Below are positions 53,722-62,880 of a stretch of 64,000 bases of DNA, piece by piece (within the stretch, counting starts at the first letter, position 1; each line of letters starts with the position of its first letter). A program made the position numbers and the translations under genes. The notes under the pieces are model-generated. The model ran no database searches. It had not been told where the DNA came from and saw nothing but the letters and a program-made list of their open reading frames with translations. The stretch comes from Salinicola salarius (GTDB taxonomy: Bacteria > Pseudomonadota > Gammaproteobacteria > Pseudomonadales > Halomonadaceae): the NCBI RefSeq assembly GCF_002179555.1, contig NZ_NHOU01000010.1, forward strand, positions 57,758-121,757. The letters are read 5' to 3'.

Positions 53722-56700
53722 TTAGCCGCGCTTGATGGCCGAGAGCAAGCCCTGCAGCGGATGTGCCAGAGCCGTGTTCGAGAGTCGCTTGGCCTGGCTG
53801 CGACACGAGTAGCCGGTGGCCAGCAGCGTGCCGGCATTGGCCGGAGCCTCGACCGGCGTGCGCCACGAGAGATCGTAGATCGCCTCGGAGGTCTCGCGGT
53901 TACGCGCCTCGTGGCCGTAGGTGCCGGACATGCCGCAGCAGCCGGTGGCGATCAATTCGAGTTGCAGCCCGGCGTTGGCGAACACCTGCTGCCAGGCCTT
54001 GGGCGAGCCCGGGGCGTTGGTGCGCTCGGTACAGTGCGAGAGCAGCTTGAAGCCGGGATCGTCGAGGCTTACGTCCGGGGGCAATAGCCGCTGGCCGAGC
54101 GAGACCAGCCATTCCTGCAACAGCAGTACCTCGGGGGCGCTGTCCGGCCCCAGCGCCTGGGCATATTCCTGGCGGTAGGCCAGGGTCATCGCCGGGTCGA
54201 CGCCGACCAGCGGCACGCCACTTTCGGCCAGCGTCCTGAGGCGCCTTGCCTGTTTTTCGGCGGTGCGCTCGAAGGCGCCGAGAAAGCCCTGGACGTTGAG
54301 CGGCTTGCCGTTGGCCGAAAAGGGCGCGACGAACACGCGGATGTCGAGCCGGGTGAGCAGCTCAACGATATCCATCACCAGCTTCGACTCGAAATAGCTG
54401 GTGAAGGCGTCCTGGATCAGGATCACGCTGCGCGCTTTCTGGCGCTCGTTGAGCAGGCCGAGCGAGGTCGGCGTGGCCTCACTGATGCCCCAGGCGCGCA
54501 GTTGCTTGGCGAGGCTCGCCCGCGACAGCCGCGGGCTGTCGACCATGCCGATGGGGCCGGCCAGCAAGCGCTCGACCAGGCGGTTGCCGAGCAGGGCGTT
54601 GTAGGCCGGCGCCACCGGCTGCAGATAGGGCACGAAGAATTCCAGCCCGCCGATCAGGTAGTCGCGCAGCGGGCGCAGGTAACGGCCGTGATAGATCTCG
54701 AGGAACTGCGAGCGGAACTCGGGCACGTTGACCTTGACCGGGCACTGCCCGGCGCAGGACTTGCAGGCCAGACAGCCGGCCATCGCCTCGTGAACCTCGT
54801 GGGAGAAGTCCGGCTCGCCGCGGCGCTTGGCCAGGGTATTGCGCAGACGTAGCGGGAAGTCGCGGACGAACTCCCAGGCGCCCTCGGACTTCTTGTTGCG
54901 CGACTCCTCGAGTACGTCGATGCCGGCGTTGCCCTGCAGGCGCAGCCACTCGCGCATCAGGCTGGCGCGGCCCTTGGGCGAGTGGATGCGTTGCCGGGTG
55001 GCCTTCCACGACGGGCACATGGCGTCATCGGGGTCATAGTTGTAGCAGGCGCCGTTGCCGTTGCAGTACACCGCGCTGGCATGGGCGCGCCACACCCGCT
55101 CATCGATCTGGCGATCGAGTTCGCCGCGAGTCGGCACGCCGTCGACGGTCAACAGGCCAGGATCGGCCCCCTTGATGGCCTGTTCGGCGACCGTATCTTC
55201 TCCCCGGGACGCGCTGCCTGTGGCCGCGGACGGACTCCCCGCAGTTTCGGGCGGGATAGCCGTACCGGCGTCTTCGGGCCGGATGGATCGCTCCGCGTCT
55301 TCGAGCGGGATAGTCGTACCGGCGGCTTCGGGCCGGATGGAAAGCGGCGTAGCAATCTTGCCCGGGTTCATCTGGTTGTGCGGATCGAACGCCGCCTTGA
55401 GGCGTTGCAGGGTGGGGTAGAGCTCGCCGAAGAACTTCGGCGCGTACTCCGAACGCACGCCCTTGCCATGCTCGCCCCATAACAGACCATGATATTTGTG
55501 AGTCAGTGCGGCGACTTCATCGGAAAGCTCGCGTATCAGCGTCGCCTGGGCCGGGTCCTTCATGTCGATCGCCGGGCGCACGTGCAGCACCCCGGCGTCG
55601 ACGTGGCCGAACATGCCGTAGCTGAGCCCGCGCTCGTCCAGCAGGGCGCGGAACTCGGCGATGTAATCGGCCAGATGCTCGGGCGGCACCGCGGTATCCT
55701 CGACGAACGGGATCGGGCGCTTCTCGCCCTTGGCGTTGCCGAGCAGGCCCACGGCGCGCTTGCGCATGGCGTAGACGCGGCCGATCTGCTCGCGACCCTC
55801 GGCCCGCGTGTAGCCCAGCCGTTCGACACTGGCGTCGGCGGCCAGGTGATCGGTGAAGGCGGCGACGCGCGCCTCCAGTTTTGCCGGGTCGTCGTCGTTG
55901 AACTCGACCAGGTTGATGCCGCGAATCGTCACTTGCTCGCCGCGGCGCGTGGCCGGGGCGATGGCGACTTCGACGCCCTCGCTGAGCGGCTCGGGACGGT
56001 CGTTGTCCGGCGCGGGAAAGAACTCGGCGACACTGTCCCAGACGAAATCCTCCATCGCCAGGGCCAGCACGCTATCGTCGATGGTCTCGATCGAGGTCGG
56101 CTTGGCATGGCTCGCCATTAGTGCCTTGGCGTCGCGCAGCGCATCCATGAAGCCGCTGTAGCGGATATTGACCAGCGTCGAGTGGCGAGGGATGGGCAGC
56201 ACGTTGAGTGTCGCCTCGGCGATGAAGCCCAGCGAGCCTTCCGAGCCGCACAGCACGCTATTGAGATCGAAGCGACCCTCCGCGTCCCTGAGGTGCGCCA
56301 GGTCGTAACCGGTCAGGCAGCGGTTAAGCGGCGGAAACACGGCCTCGATCCGTTCGCGTTGACTGTCGATGATATCGCTCGCAACACGGTGGGTCTCGCC
56401 GACGATATCGTCGCGTGCGCAGAGTGCAGCGAGTTCGGCGTCGTTCACCGGCCGGCTCTCGAAGCGCTCGCCGCCGAGCATGACCATGTCCAGCGCCAAT
56501 ACGTGATCGCGGGTCTTGCCGTATTCGCGGCTGCCCTGGCCGCTGGCGTCGGTGGAGATCATGCCGCCGATGGTCGCGCGGTTGGAGGTCGACAGCTCCG
56601 GTGCGAAGAACAGCCCGTGAGGCTTGAGCGCGGCGTTGAGCTGGTCCTTGACCACCCCGGCCTGGATCCGCACGCGGCGATTTTCGACGTCGATCTCGAG

Positions 56701-57045
56701 GATCCGGTTCATGTAGCGCGAGACATCGACCATCAGGCCGTCGGCCAGCGACTGGCCGTTGGTGCCGGTGCCGCCGCCGCGCGGGGCAAGCACGATATCG
56801 CGGTACTCGCGGGTCCCGGCCAGCCGCGCGATGCGTTGCAGGTCATCGGCGTCGCGCGGGTAGAGCACCGCCTGGGGCAGGCGCTGATAGATCGAGTTAT
56901 CGGTGGCCAGTACCGTACGGTTGGCGTAGTCGGGCGCGATATCGCCGCGAAAGCCGGCGTGGCGCAGGGCCTCGAGGAACGCCAGGTAGCGGGCGTCGAG
57001 GTGTGTAGCCGGGTCGGTGTGGGCCGTGTCCAGTCTAGCGATCAT
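53722..57045 (-). CDS. YdiJ-like FAD-linked oxidase/Fe-S dehydrogenase fusion
   Basis: 1107 aa from the ATG at 57045; the ORF reaches further but the family begins MIARLDTAHTDP. FAD-binding type 4 domain (about 45-280) with VLAPRGGGTGTNGQSLADGL and GMISTDASGQGSREYGKTRD, then the FAD-oxidase C domain (LLWGEHGKGVRSEYAPKFFG). After an inserted repeat linker (about 564-600) comes a ferredoxin-like domain, CLACKSCAGQCPVKVNVPEF, and a CCG domain with HCTERT and ATGCCGMSGTYGHE. E. coli YdiJ (1018 aa) is a D-2-hydroxyglutarate dehydrogenase; D-2-hydroxy acid oxidation is the likely role here. It passes electrons to the quinone pool or a flavoprotein. Confidence 0.9.
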   Translation of the reverse strand: MIARLDTAHTDPATHLDARYLAFLEALRHAGFRGDIAPDYANRTVLATDNSIYQRLPQAVLYPRDADDLQRIARLAGTREYRDIVLAPRGGGTGTNGQSLADGLMVDVSRYMNRILEIDVENRRVRIQAGVVKDQLNAALKPHGLFFAPELSTSNRATIGGMISTDASGQGSREYGKTRDHVLALDMVMLGGERFESRPVNDAELAALCARDDIVGETHRVASDIIDSQRERIEAVFPPLNRCLTGYDLAHLRDAEGRFDLNSVLCGSEGSLGFIAEATLNVLPIPRHSTLVNIRYSGFMDALRDAKALMASHAKPTSIETIDDSVLALAMEDFVWDSVAEFFPAPDNDRPEPLSEGVEVAIAPATRRGEQVTIRGINLVEFNDDDPAKLEARVAAFTDHLAADASVERLGYTRAEGREQIGRVYAMRKRAVGLLGNAKGEKRPIPFVEDTAVPPEHLADYIAEFRALLDERGLSYGMFGHVDAGVLHVRPAIDMKDPAQATLIRELSDEVAALTHKYHGLLWGEHGKGVRSEYAPKFFGELYPTLQRLKAAFDPHNQMNPGKIATPLSIRPEAAGTTIPLEDAERSIRPEDAGTAIPPETAGSPSAATGSASRGEDTVAEQAIKGADPGLLTVDGVPTRGELDRQIDERVWRAHASAVYCNGNGACYNYDPDDAMCPSWKATRQRIHSPKGRASLMREWLRLQGNAGIDVLEESRNKKSEGAWEFVRDFPLRLRNTLAKRRGEPDFSHEVHEAMAGCLACKSCAGQCPVKVNVPEFRSQFLEIYHGRYLRPLRDYLIGGLEFFVPYLQPVAPAYNALLGNRLVERLLAGPIGMVDSPRLSRASLAKQLRAWGISEATPTSLGLLNERQKARSVILIQDAFTSYFESKLVMDIVELLTRLDIRVFVAPFSANGKPLNVQGFLGAFERTAEKQARRLRTLAESGVPLVGVDPAMTLAYRQEYAQALGPDSAPEVLLLQEWLVSLGQRLLPPDVSLDDPGFKLLSHCTERTNAPGSPKAWQQVFANAGLQLELIATGCCGMSGTYGHEARNRETSEAIYDLSWRTPVEAPANAGTLLATGYSCRSQAKRLSNTALAHPLQGLLSAIKRG
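55246..55353. repeat. Two 54-bp in-frame tandem repeats within the YdiJ-like gene
   Basis: Units at 55,246-55,299 and 55,300-55,353 share their first ~42 bp with few changes (both contain GCGGGATAG..GTACCGGCG and TTCGGGCCGGATGGA). In the protein they give SIRPEDAGTAIPPETAG- and SIRPEAAGTTIPLEDAE-type units in the linker between the FAD and Fe-S halves. The 54-bp period is 18 codons, so copy-number change keeps the frame. Confidence 0.8.
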
Positions 57046-57054
57046 GGTATCTCG

Positions 57055-57081
57055 GGAAAAAAGCCCAGCATGAAGCTGGGC
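57055..57081 (-). terminator. Intrinsic terminator after the second Liv/SDR operon
   Basis: GCCCAGC-TTCAT-GCTGGGC on the minus strand is followed by TTTTTT. It lies 52 nt past the stop of the SDR gene at 57,133 and just upstream of the YdiJ-like start, so it separates the two transcripts. Confidence 0.85.
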
Positions 57082-57132
57082 AAGCGAAACACGACTTCGC
57101 AGTCGCTCGTGCAAAATTATCCACAAGGGGGG

Positions 57133-57930
57133 TCAGGTCATGTAAAGCCCACCGGCTACATCGATGGTCTGCCCCGTGACGAAACTCGACTCGTCTGACG
57201 TCAGATACAGCGCCAGGTCCGCGACTTCTTCCGGCTTGCCCAAGCGCCCGAGCGGAGTCAGACGAACCTGCTCATCATTGATGGCGGAATCCACCGCAAG
57301 CACCATCGGCGTCTCGATCCGCCCCGGGGCAACCGCATTCACGCGAACGTTGTAGGGTCCCAGTTCGGCGGCCAGGTGCTTGGTAAATCCGATGATGGCC
57401 GACTTGGTCGCCGCATAATGGCACGCCACCACCGGTGAGTGGGTCTTGCCGGCAACGGACGACATGTTGACGATGTGGCCACGCCGCGCACGACGCATGC
57501 CATCACCAACCGCGCGGATGGTATTGAAAGCCCCCGTAAGGTTGACTCCCACTACCTGATTCCACTCTTCCGGCGCCATTTCACAGACGGATGCAGGGAG
57601 GCCGCCATGCTTGGGAGATATGCCGGCATTGTTGACCAAGCCATCGATGGGGGCGCCAAAGTGGGCTTCGGCCTCTCTCACGCCGCGTTCGACCGCGGCG
57701 TAATCGGAAACGTCGACCGACAGCGGATAGGCATCACCTCTCCCCATTTCCCGGATGGCAACACAAACCTCACGGGCACTGTCAGCCGACCAGTCCATGA
57801 CCGAGACATTAGCACCACGCGAAGCAAACGCTATGGCAATCGCGCGGCCAATGCCGGCACCACCGCCGGTAACGAGTACATGTCGGCCGGCATGGCTAGG
57901 TCGATAGCTTATAGAATTCTCTAGAGCCAT
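57133..57930 (-). CDS. SDR-family oxidoreductase (third SDR in the accessory region)
   Basis: 265 aa. Cofactor motif VLVTGGGAGIGRAIAIAFASR, VSVMDWSADSA with Asp after beta-2 (NAD type), NNAGISPKHGG, catalytic Ser in IVNMSSVAGKTHSP, YxxxK in YAATKSAIIGFTKHL, and C-terminal VTGQTIDVAGGLYMT. The conserved features are all normal. It is the last gene of the second Liv-type operon, 3 bp after the LivF-like gene, and so probably oxidises the imported compound or a product of it. Similar proteins are annotated as glucose or 3-oxoacyl reductases, which is not specific. Confidence 0.9.
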   Translation of the reverse strand: MALENSISYRPSHAGRHVLVTGGGAGIGRAIAIAFASRGANVSVMDWSADSAREVCVAIREMGRGDAYPLSVDVSDYAAVERGVREAEAHFGAPIDGLVNNAGISPKHGGLPASVCEMAPEEWNQVVGVNLTGAFNTIRAVGDGMRRARRGHIVNMSSVAGKTHSPVVACHYAATKSAIIGFTKHLAAELGPYNVRVNAVAPGRIETPMVLAVDSAINDEQVRLTPLGRLGKPEEVADLALYLTSDESSFVTGQTIDVAGGLYMT

Positions 57931-57933
57931 GTC

Positions 57934-58638
57934 TCAAATCCCCAAGTATGCTTTACGAATGTGGTCATTGCCCATCAGCTCTTGGGCCTGTCCATCCATT
58001 ACGATCCTTCCATTTTCGATGACGTAGGCTCTGTCGGCGACCTTGAGCGTCTGTTGGACATTCTGCTCAACGATCAGCACCGTCGTACCGCTCTCGGCAA
58101 TCTTCTTGACGACATCGAATACCTGCGATACGACAATCGGAGCCAACCCCAGGGAGGGTTCATCGAAGATCAGCAGTTCGGGGCACGCCATCATGCCGCG
58201 CGCAATGGCAACCATCTGCTGCTCACCTCCCGACAGGGATTCCGCCTGCTGATGGAGACGCTCTTTCACGCGAGGGAACAGCGCCAACACCTCTTCCAAT
58301 CGCTGCTCATAACGGGATTTTGCTGCCGGCCGATAGGCACCCATTTGAATGTTCTCGAGTACAGTCATTTCCGGAAAGAGTTGACGCGCCTCAGGGATCA
58401 GCGTAATCCCGCGATTCACTACCTGATGGGCCGGCAAATGGGTAATGTCCTCGTCTTTGAAGGTAATGCTCCCGGCGGAGGTATCGATCAAGCCAGAGAG
58501 CGTCCTCAAAGTGGTTGTCTTGCCGGCACCGTTACCACCGACGATGGTGACGACCTCACCCTTCTTAACCTCCAGGGAAACATCGTGAAGGATCGTGGTA
58601 GCGCCGTAACCCGATGACACATTATTCATTCGAAGCAT
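57934..58638 (-). CDS. Second Liv-type ABC transporter ATPase, LivF-like
   Basis: 234 aa. Walker A VTIVGGNGAGKTTTLRTLSG (intact Lys, unlike the LivF of the first cluster), signature SLSGGEQQMVAIARGMMACP, Walker B LLIFDEPSLGLAPIVV and the H loop in VLIVEQNVQQTL. AGGAGG precedes the ATG at 58638. It overlaps the upstream LivM-LivG fusion gene by 17 bp. Partner ATPase is the C-terminal half of that fusion. Confidence 0.94.
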   Translation of the reverse strand: MLRMNNVSSGYGATTILHDVSLEVKKGEVVTIVGGNGAGKTTTLRTLSGLIDTSAGSITFKDEDITHLPAHQVVNRGITLIPEARQLFPEMTVLENIQMGAYRPAAKSRYEQRLEEVLALFPRVKERLHQQAESLSGGEQQMVAIARGMMACPELLIFDEPSLGLAPIVVSQVFDVVKKIAESGTTVLIVEQNVQQTLKVADRAYVIENGRIVMDGQAQELMGNDHIRKAYLGI

Positions 58639-60457
58639 CAGACGCCTCCTTGCCTAGATAGGCTTCAATGACAGCCTCGTTCTTCACCACTTCCTCCGGC
58701 TTGCCTTGGGCGAGAATCTCACCGGAGCTAATCACGATCACTCGGTCTGAAAGCTCCATTACGGCCTGCATCACGTGCTCAATGGCAATGATGCTGATAC
58801 CACTGTTGCGAATCACCTTGATCAGTTCGATGGCCTCCCTGAGGTCGGCAGGATTGATACCGGCCATCACCTCGTCCAGGAGAAGGATGCGTGGACGCAT
58901 CGCCATGACACGGGCTACCTCCAGGCGTTTGAGGCCACCAATGGGAAGGTTTCTGGCCTCTTCGTCCAAGAAGCGATTCAGCCCGAGCTCAGAGGCAATT
59001 TCACGTGCCGCCTTACGACACTCCTCTACCGAGCGGAAGCGATAGAAAGCCCCCACCATAATGTTCTCTTCCACCGTCATGGCTGCGAAGGGCTGGACAA
59101 TCTGGAAAGTCCGGCCGACACCACTACGTGCAAAGGCACCGGGCGTTTTCGGGGAAATGAAGTGGCCATCTTCGCCGAGGACCGCAACCGACCCGGAGTC
59201 GGCACGCAAGAAGCCGGAAATCATGTTGAAGACCGTGGTCTTCCCTGCACCGTTGGGTCCAATGATGCCCAGCACCTCACCCTTGTGAAGGTCGAAGGAG
59301 AGATCGTTGGTGACGTGCAGGCCACCGAAGTGCTTGTCGAGATGCTCGACCTTCAGGACAACTTCACCGATTGGCGGCCGTGTGGGCTTATTTATGTCGT
59401 CCAGAGGAACGTGATCGACGGAGTTCTCGACGCTGGCGTCGAGACGGCGAACCCGTGAAGAAGGTAGGTAGCGCTGGATAAGGCTCATGATTCCATCCGG
59501 CATGAACAGTACTACCAGAATCAGCACGACCCCATATACGAAGCCATGAAGGCCAATAGCACTGGAGCCCAACCAACCGCGTGCCAGTTCCGTAATAGGC
59601 ACCAGTAGAATCGTACCGTAGAGCGGACCGAAAACGGTGCCCAGCCCACCCACGAGGGCGAACAGGACTATCTGAATGGAAAACGTTAGGTTGAATGCTG
59701 ATTCGGGTTCGATGTATGTCAGGTATGAACCATGGAAAGTTCCGAGCATGGCCGTAAGGCCGGCAGAAATAGCCGCCGCATACAGTCGCACGTGAACAGT
59801 GCGAATGGCGGCTCCCCTGGCAGCCGACTCACGCTCACGGGTAGCAATCAACTGGAAACCCAGCTTGCTGCGGCGGATCACCCAAGCGACGGCGAGCGAA
59901 AACGACATCAACCCGAATACGATAACCAATGAAGGCAGCCGCTCCGTGAAGATCATGGTGCTCCACCCCATTTCGAGAGGAACCATCACGCCATTGGCGC
60001 CTCCGGTCAGGCCGACCCAGTTCAGCGAAATAACATGAAAGACCTCAAGAAAGGCTATGGAGGCAAGAGCATAGAATGGTCCATGCAGCTTGAAGCAGGG
60101 ATAGCTGATGGCGACAGCCACGCCAGCGGCCAGGATTGCCCCGACAAACATGCTGATCCAAGGAGAAACTCCTGAGTTGAGCATCAGCATCCCCGTGTAG
60201 GCACCGATGCCATAATAAATCGCATGCCCTAACGAGAGCTGCCCGGCATAGCCGCCCACGATATTCCAGGCGGTCGATAGACCGGCAAACAAGCAGATGG
60301 TAATGAAAATATGGTAGATGTAATCATCGCCGACACCTATCGGGATGATTATCAAGCTAGCCAGGGTAGCGAAGAACAGTATCTTCTTGTTGAATAACCA
60401 TCGCATACCACCCCCATGATTCCTCGCCGGTGTAGAGGATATCGTCTTATCATTCAT
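58622..60457 (-). CDS. LivM-LivG fusion: permease joined to ATPase
   Basis: 611 aa from the ATG at 60457 (GGAGA upstream). Residues about 1-335 form a LivM-type permease: GLSTAWNIVGGYAGQLSLGH AIYYGIGAYTG and the ATPase-contact loop RRSKLGFQLIATRERESAAR. Residues about 360-611 form a LivG-type ATPase with Walker A LGIIGPNGAGKTTVFNMISG, an atypical signature NLPIGGLKRLEVARVMAMRP and Walker B RILLLDEVMAGINPAD, where the usual DEP reads DEV. The fusion is known in a minority of Liv-type systems. It explains why only one separate ATPase gene is present. Confidence 0.93.
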   Translation of the reverse strand: MNDKTISSTPARNHGGGMRWLFNKKILFFATLASLIIIPIGVGDDYIYHIFITICLFAGLSTAWNIVGGYAGQLSLGHAIYYGIGAYTGMLMLNSGVSPWISMFVGAILAAGVAVAISYPCFKLHGPFYALASIAFLEVFHVISLNWVGLTGGANGVMVPLEMGWSTMIFTERLPSLVIVFGLMSFSLAVAWVIRRSKLGFQLIATRERESAARGAAIRTVHVRLYAAAISAGLTAMLGTFHGSYLTYIEPESAFNLTFSIQIVLFALVGGLGTVFGPLYGTILLVPITELARGWLGSSAIGLHGFVYGVVLILVVLFMPDGIMSLIQRYLPSSRVRRLDASVENSVDHVPLDDINKPTRPPIGEVVLKVEHLDKHFGGLHVTNDLSFDLHKGEVLGIIGPNGAGKTTVFNMISGFLRADSGSVAVLGEDGHFISPKTPGAFARSGVGRTFQIVQPFAAMTVEENIMVGAFYRFRSVEECRKAAREIASELGLNRFLDEEARNLPIGGLKRLEVARVMAMRPRILLLDEVMAGINPADLREAIELIKVIRNSGISIIAIEHVMQAVMELSDRVIVISSGEILAQGKPEEVVKNEAVIEAYLGKEASDASNE

Positions 60458-60488
60458 GATACTTTCTCCGGTGGAGCAATAACGCTTC

Positions 60489-61370
60489 TCAGGACACGTG
60501 AGCAAGTTTTCTTGCCTTGCCGAACAGCCCGGATGGACGGAATATCAAGATCATCAAAAAGATACCGAACACAGCGACACCCTTCAGTGACGACCCCAGG
60601 TAAAAACCGGTAAAAGAGTCCACGAGGCCAATGATCAAAGCGGCAAAAAAAGCTCCAGTAATGCTTCCCAACCCCCCCATGACGACGATCACGAAAGCAA
60701 TCAGGACGAAGCTTTGCCCCGTTTGGGCATTGACGGGATACAGCGGAGAAAGCAGGACTGCGGCGATACCTACGCAAGCAATACCGATACCGAACGTCAC
60801 CATATTGATGCGCGACACATTGATACCCATAAGCTGTGCGGCATTGCGATTCTGAGCCGTGGCTCGAATGGCGCGCCCCATCTGCGTTCGAGTCAGGAAC
60901 AAGTGCAGTCCACCCACCATAAAGATGGAGCACAGCATTATGACGACCTGTCCGGTCAGAACGGTTGCCAGCCCTAGGTCCAGGGTATGACGCATGCCAC
61001 TGGAAGGCGTATTGAAATTATCGGAACCCGCGATCATCAATACCAAGTTTATCATTGCGATCGACAGGCCGACCGTCGCAAATATCTGGACGTGCTCATC
61101 CGAGTTCCTGAGCGGTTCAATTAGGTATTTCTGAACTAAAATGCCCAATACGAACAATAAAGGAACGATGAAGACTAGCGTCAAATATGGGTGAATGCCG
61201 AGATAGGTAGTGATGATGTAAGTTAGCATCATCCCTATCATCATGAATTCGCCATGAGCAAAGTTGATAACCTTCGTTATACCAAAGATCAGCGTCAAAC
61301 CGACGCTGACCATGGCATAAAGGCTACCAAGCATTAGACCATTGACTATAAGGCTAAAAATTAATTCCAT
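60489..61370 (-). CDS. Second Liv-type ABC permease, LivH-like
   Basis: 293 aa, about 8 membrane helices. Start LIVNGLMLGSLYAMVSVGLTLIFGITKVINFAHGE is family-typical (quoted in part), with GRAIRATAQNRNAAQLMGIN (ATPase-contact loop), FVIVVMGGLGSITGAFFAAL and a basic C-terminus. The region is visibly less GC-rich than the core genes to the left. It lies between the binding protein (18 bp) and the LivM-LivG fusion (31 bp) in one operon. Confidence 0.94.
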   Translation of the reverse strand: MELIFSLIVNGLMLGSLYAMVSVGLTLIFGITKVINFAHGEFMMIGMMLTYIITTYLGIHPYLTLVFIVPLLFVLGILVQKYLIEPLRNSDEHVQIFATVGLSIAMINLVLMIAGSDNFNTPSSGMRHTLDLGLATVLTGQVVIMLCSIFMVGGLHLFLTRTQMGRAIRATAQNRNAAQLMGINVSRINMVTFGIGIACVGIAAVLLSPLYPVNAQTGQSFVLIAFVIVVMGGLGSITGAFFAALIIGLVDSFTGFYLGSSLKGVAVFGIFLMILIFRPSGLFGKARKLAHVS

Positions 61371-61388
61371 TTGGTAACCTCAAGGCTA

Positions 61389-62612
61389 TTATTGGCTAGT
61401 CCGCATGTCGGCAACGCTGGCTTCTTCCGGATAAACGGTTACCAACTCGCCATCCTGCCATTGCATACCCATCATGCTTGCACGTTCGTTCTGGTTGTTC
61501 TCGCCAATCTTGAGGCCGATACCGGCTGCCGTTTCGCCAACGGGGACGTCCATCGCCAGCACGGCTTCCTTGATCTCATCGGCGGAGAACCCGCTACCCG
61601 CATCAATGGCACGAAGCAGCCCAAGCGCTCCGGTATAGTTAATCAGGGAGTGACCAGAACGGGGAGATTCATTGTACTTCTCTTCATAGGAGGCCACGAA
61701 GTCCTCAATGCCAGGTGCAAATTCTGGATTGATGTTGTACTGGGTGAAATCGGCATCGTAGACACCGTCGATCACATCGTGTCCCACTGCCTCCGCGGTC
61801 GGCGTCATCGAGTAGCCTCCGCCGCCACCGATGATCGCCTTGGGACGATAATCGCGCTCATTGGCCTGGCGAAGGAACAGAACAGAATCATCCTGATAGG
61901 ATGTCTGCAGAACGACGTCGACGTCCTTGTCTTGCAGTGAAAGTACGATGGAAGACATGTCCACGGATGACGCCGGATAGTGCTCTTCCATCACAATGTT
62001 GAGCCCCTTCTCTTCGGCAAATGCACGCTGATGTTTGGCCACTGAAGAACCGTAGTTGGAATCCTCATGGATGATGCCGATTCGCAGTTCGGTCGGGTCG
62101 ACACCGAGCTCGGGAGCGATGCCGTCGACCAGCATGTCGATGATGGTCTCGGCCATGTGATAGGCAGTCGGGTTGGTACGGAATACGTAGCTCAGCCCGC
62201 GCTCCGTTACATCGTCGGCAACGGCACCCAGCTCGAAGTATGGCACCTTACTCATTTCGGCCACCTGGGAGGCAGCGATGGAGCGTGAAGAGGCGAAGGT
62301 ACCGAAGATCGCCTTAACGTCTTCGCGAGAGATCAGCCGGCGTGCTTCGCCGATTGCCTGGTTGTTGTCCACGGCATCGCCTATCTCGAGCACGACGGTC
62401 TCGCCCTGTACGCCTCCATTCGCGTTGATCTGTTCGACTGCCAGCTCTAGGCCGCGATAGCTTTCTTCACCTAGGAGGGCCAGTCCACCACTGAGCGGAT
62501 AGAGCGCCCCAAACTTCACCTCGGCGAAGGCAGAGGCTGACACACCGCCCAGCAAGGCTGTCGCAACGACGCTGCTGATGACAGTACGGCGAAACTTGTG
62601 ATTGTATTTCAT
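61389..62612 (-). CDS. Second Liv-type substrate-binding protein
   Basis: 407 aa from the ATG at 62612 (AGGAG at 9 nt; an ATG two codons earlier has only 3-nt spacing). Signal peptide MKYNHKFRRTVISSVVATAL through SASAFAEV. Type I fold: VKFGALYPLSGGLALLGEES, RRLISREDVKAIFGTFASSR, RIGIIHEDSNYGSSVAKHQR, VDVVLQTSYQDDSVLFLRQA and YTGALGLLRAIDAGSG. It is the first gene of the second importer operon. Ligand unknown, and the sequence is clearly different from the binding protein of the first cluster. Confidence 0.93.
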   Translation of the reverse strand: MKYNHKFRRTVISSVVATALLGGVSASAFAEVKFGALYPLSGGLALLGEESYRGLELAVEQINANGGVQGETVVLEIGDAVDNNQAIGEARRLISREDVKAIFGTFASSRSIAASQVAEMSKVPYFELGAVADDVTERGLSYVFRTNPTAYHMAETIIDMLVDGIAPELGVDPTELRIGIIHEDSNYGSSVAKHQRAFAEEKGLNIVMEEHYPASSVDMSSIVLSLQDKDVDVVLQTSYQDDSVLFLRQANERDYRPKAIIGGGGGYSMTPTAEAVGHDVIDGVYDADFTQYNINPEFAPGIEDFVASYEEKYNESPRSGHSLINYTGALGLLRAIDAGSGFSADEIKEAVLAMDVPVGETAAGIGLKIGENNQNERASMMGMQWQDGELVTVYPEEASVADMRTSQ

Positions 62613-62880
62613 GGTCATGTGCTCCTGATTATTACTTTATGTTTGGCTTTTATTTGCTTGCCATTCGGTAACGGTTCACTACCTTTAAAGCCCGTGATTG
62701 GCGATGAGAATACGAATCTATTATGGTTTCCAGCAACGTAGGCATTTTATTGTCAATAGCCCTCCTCAGCTGAACCAAAGCAGTTATCTGGATGCGTAAT
62801 CATGACATCTTGCACCCCGCAAGAATTGGCAATACTTGGATGGACTACGCGAGAAAAAGGCAGATATCGGTGTGATGACC

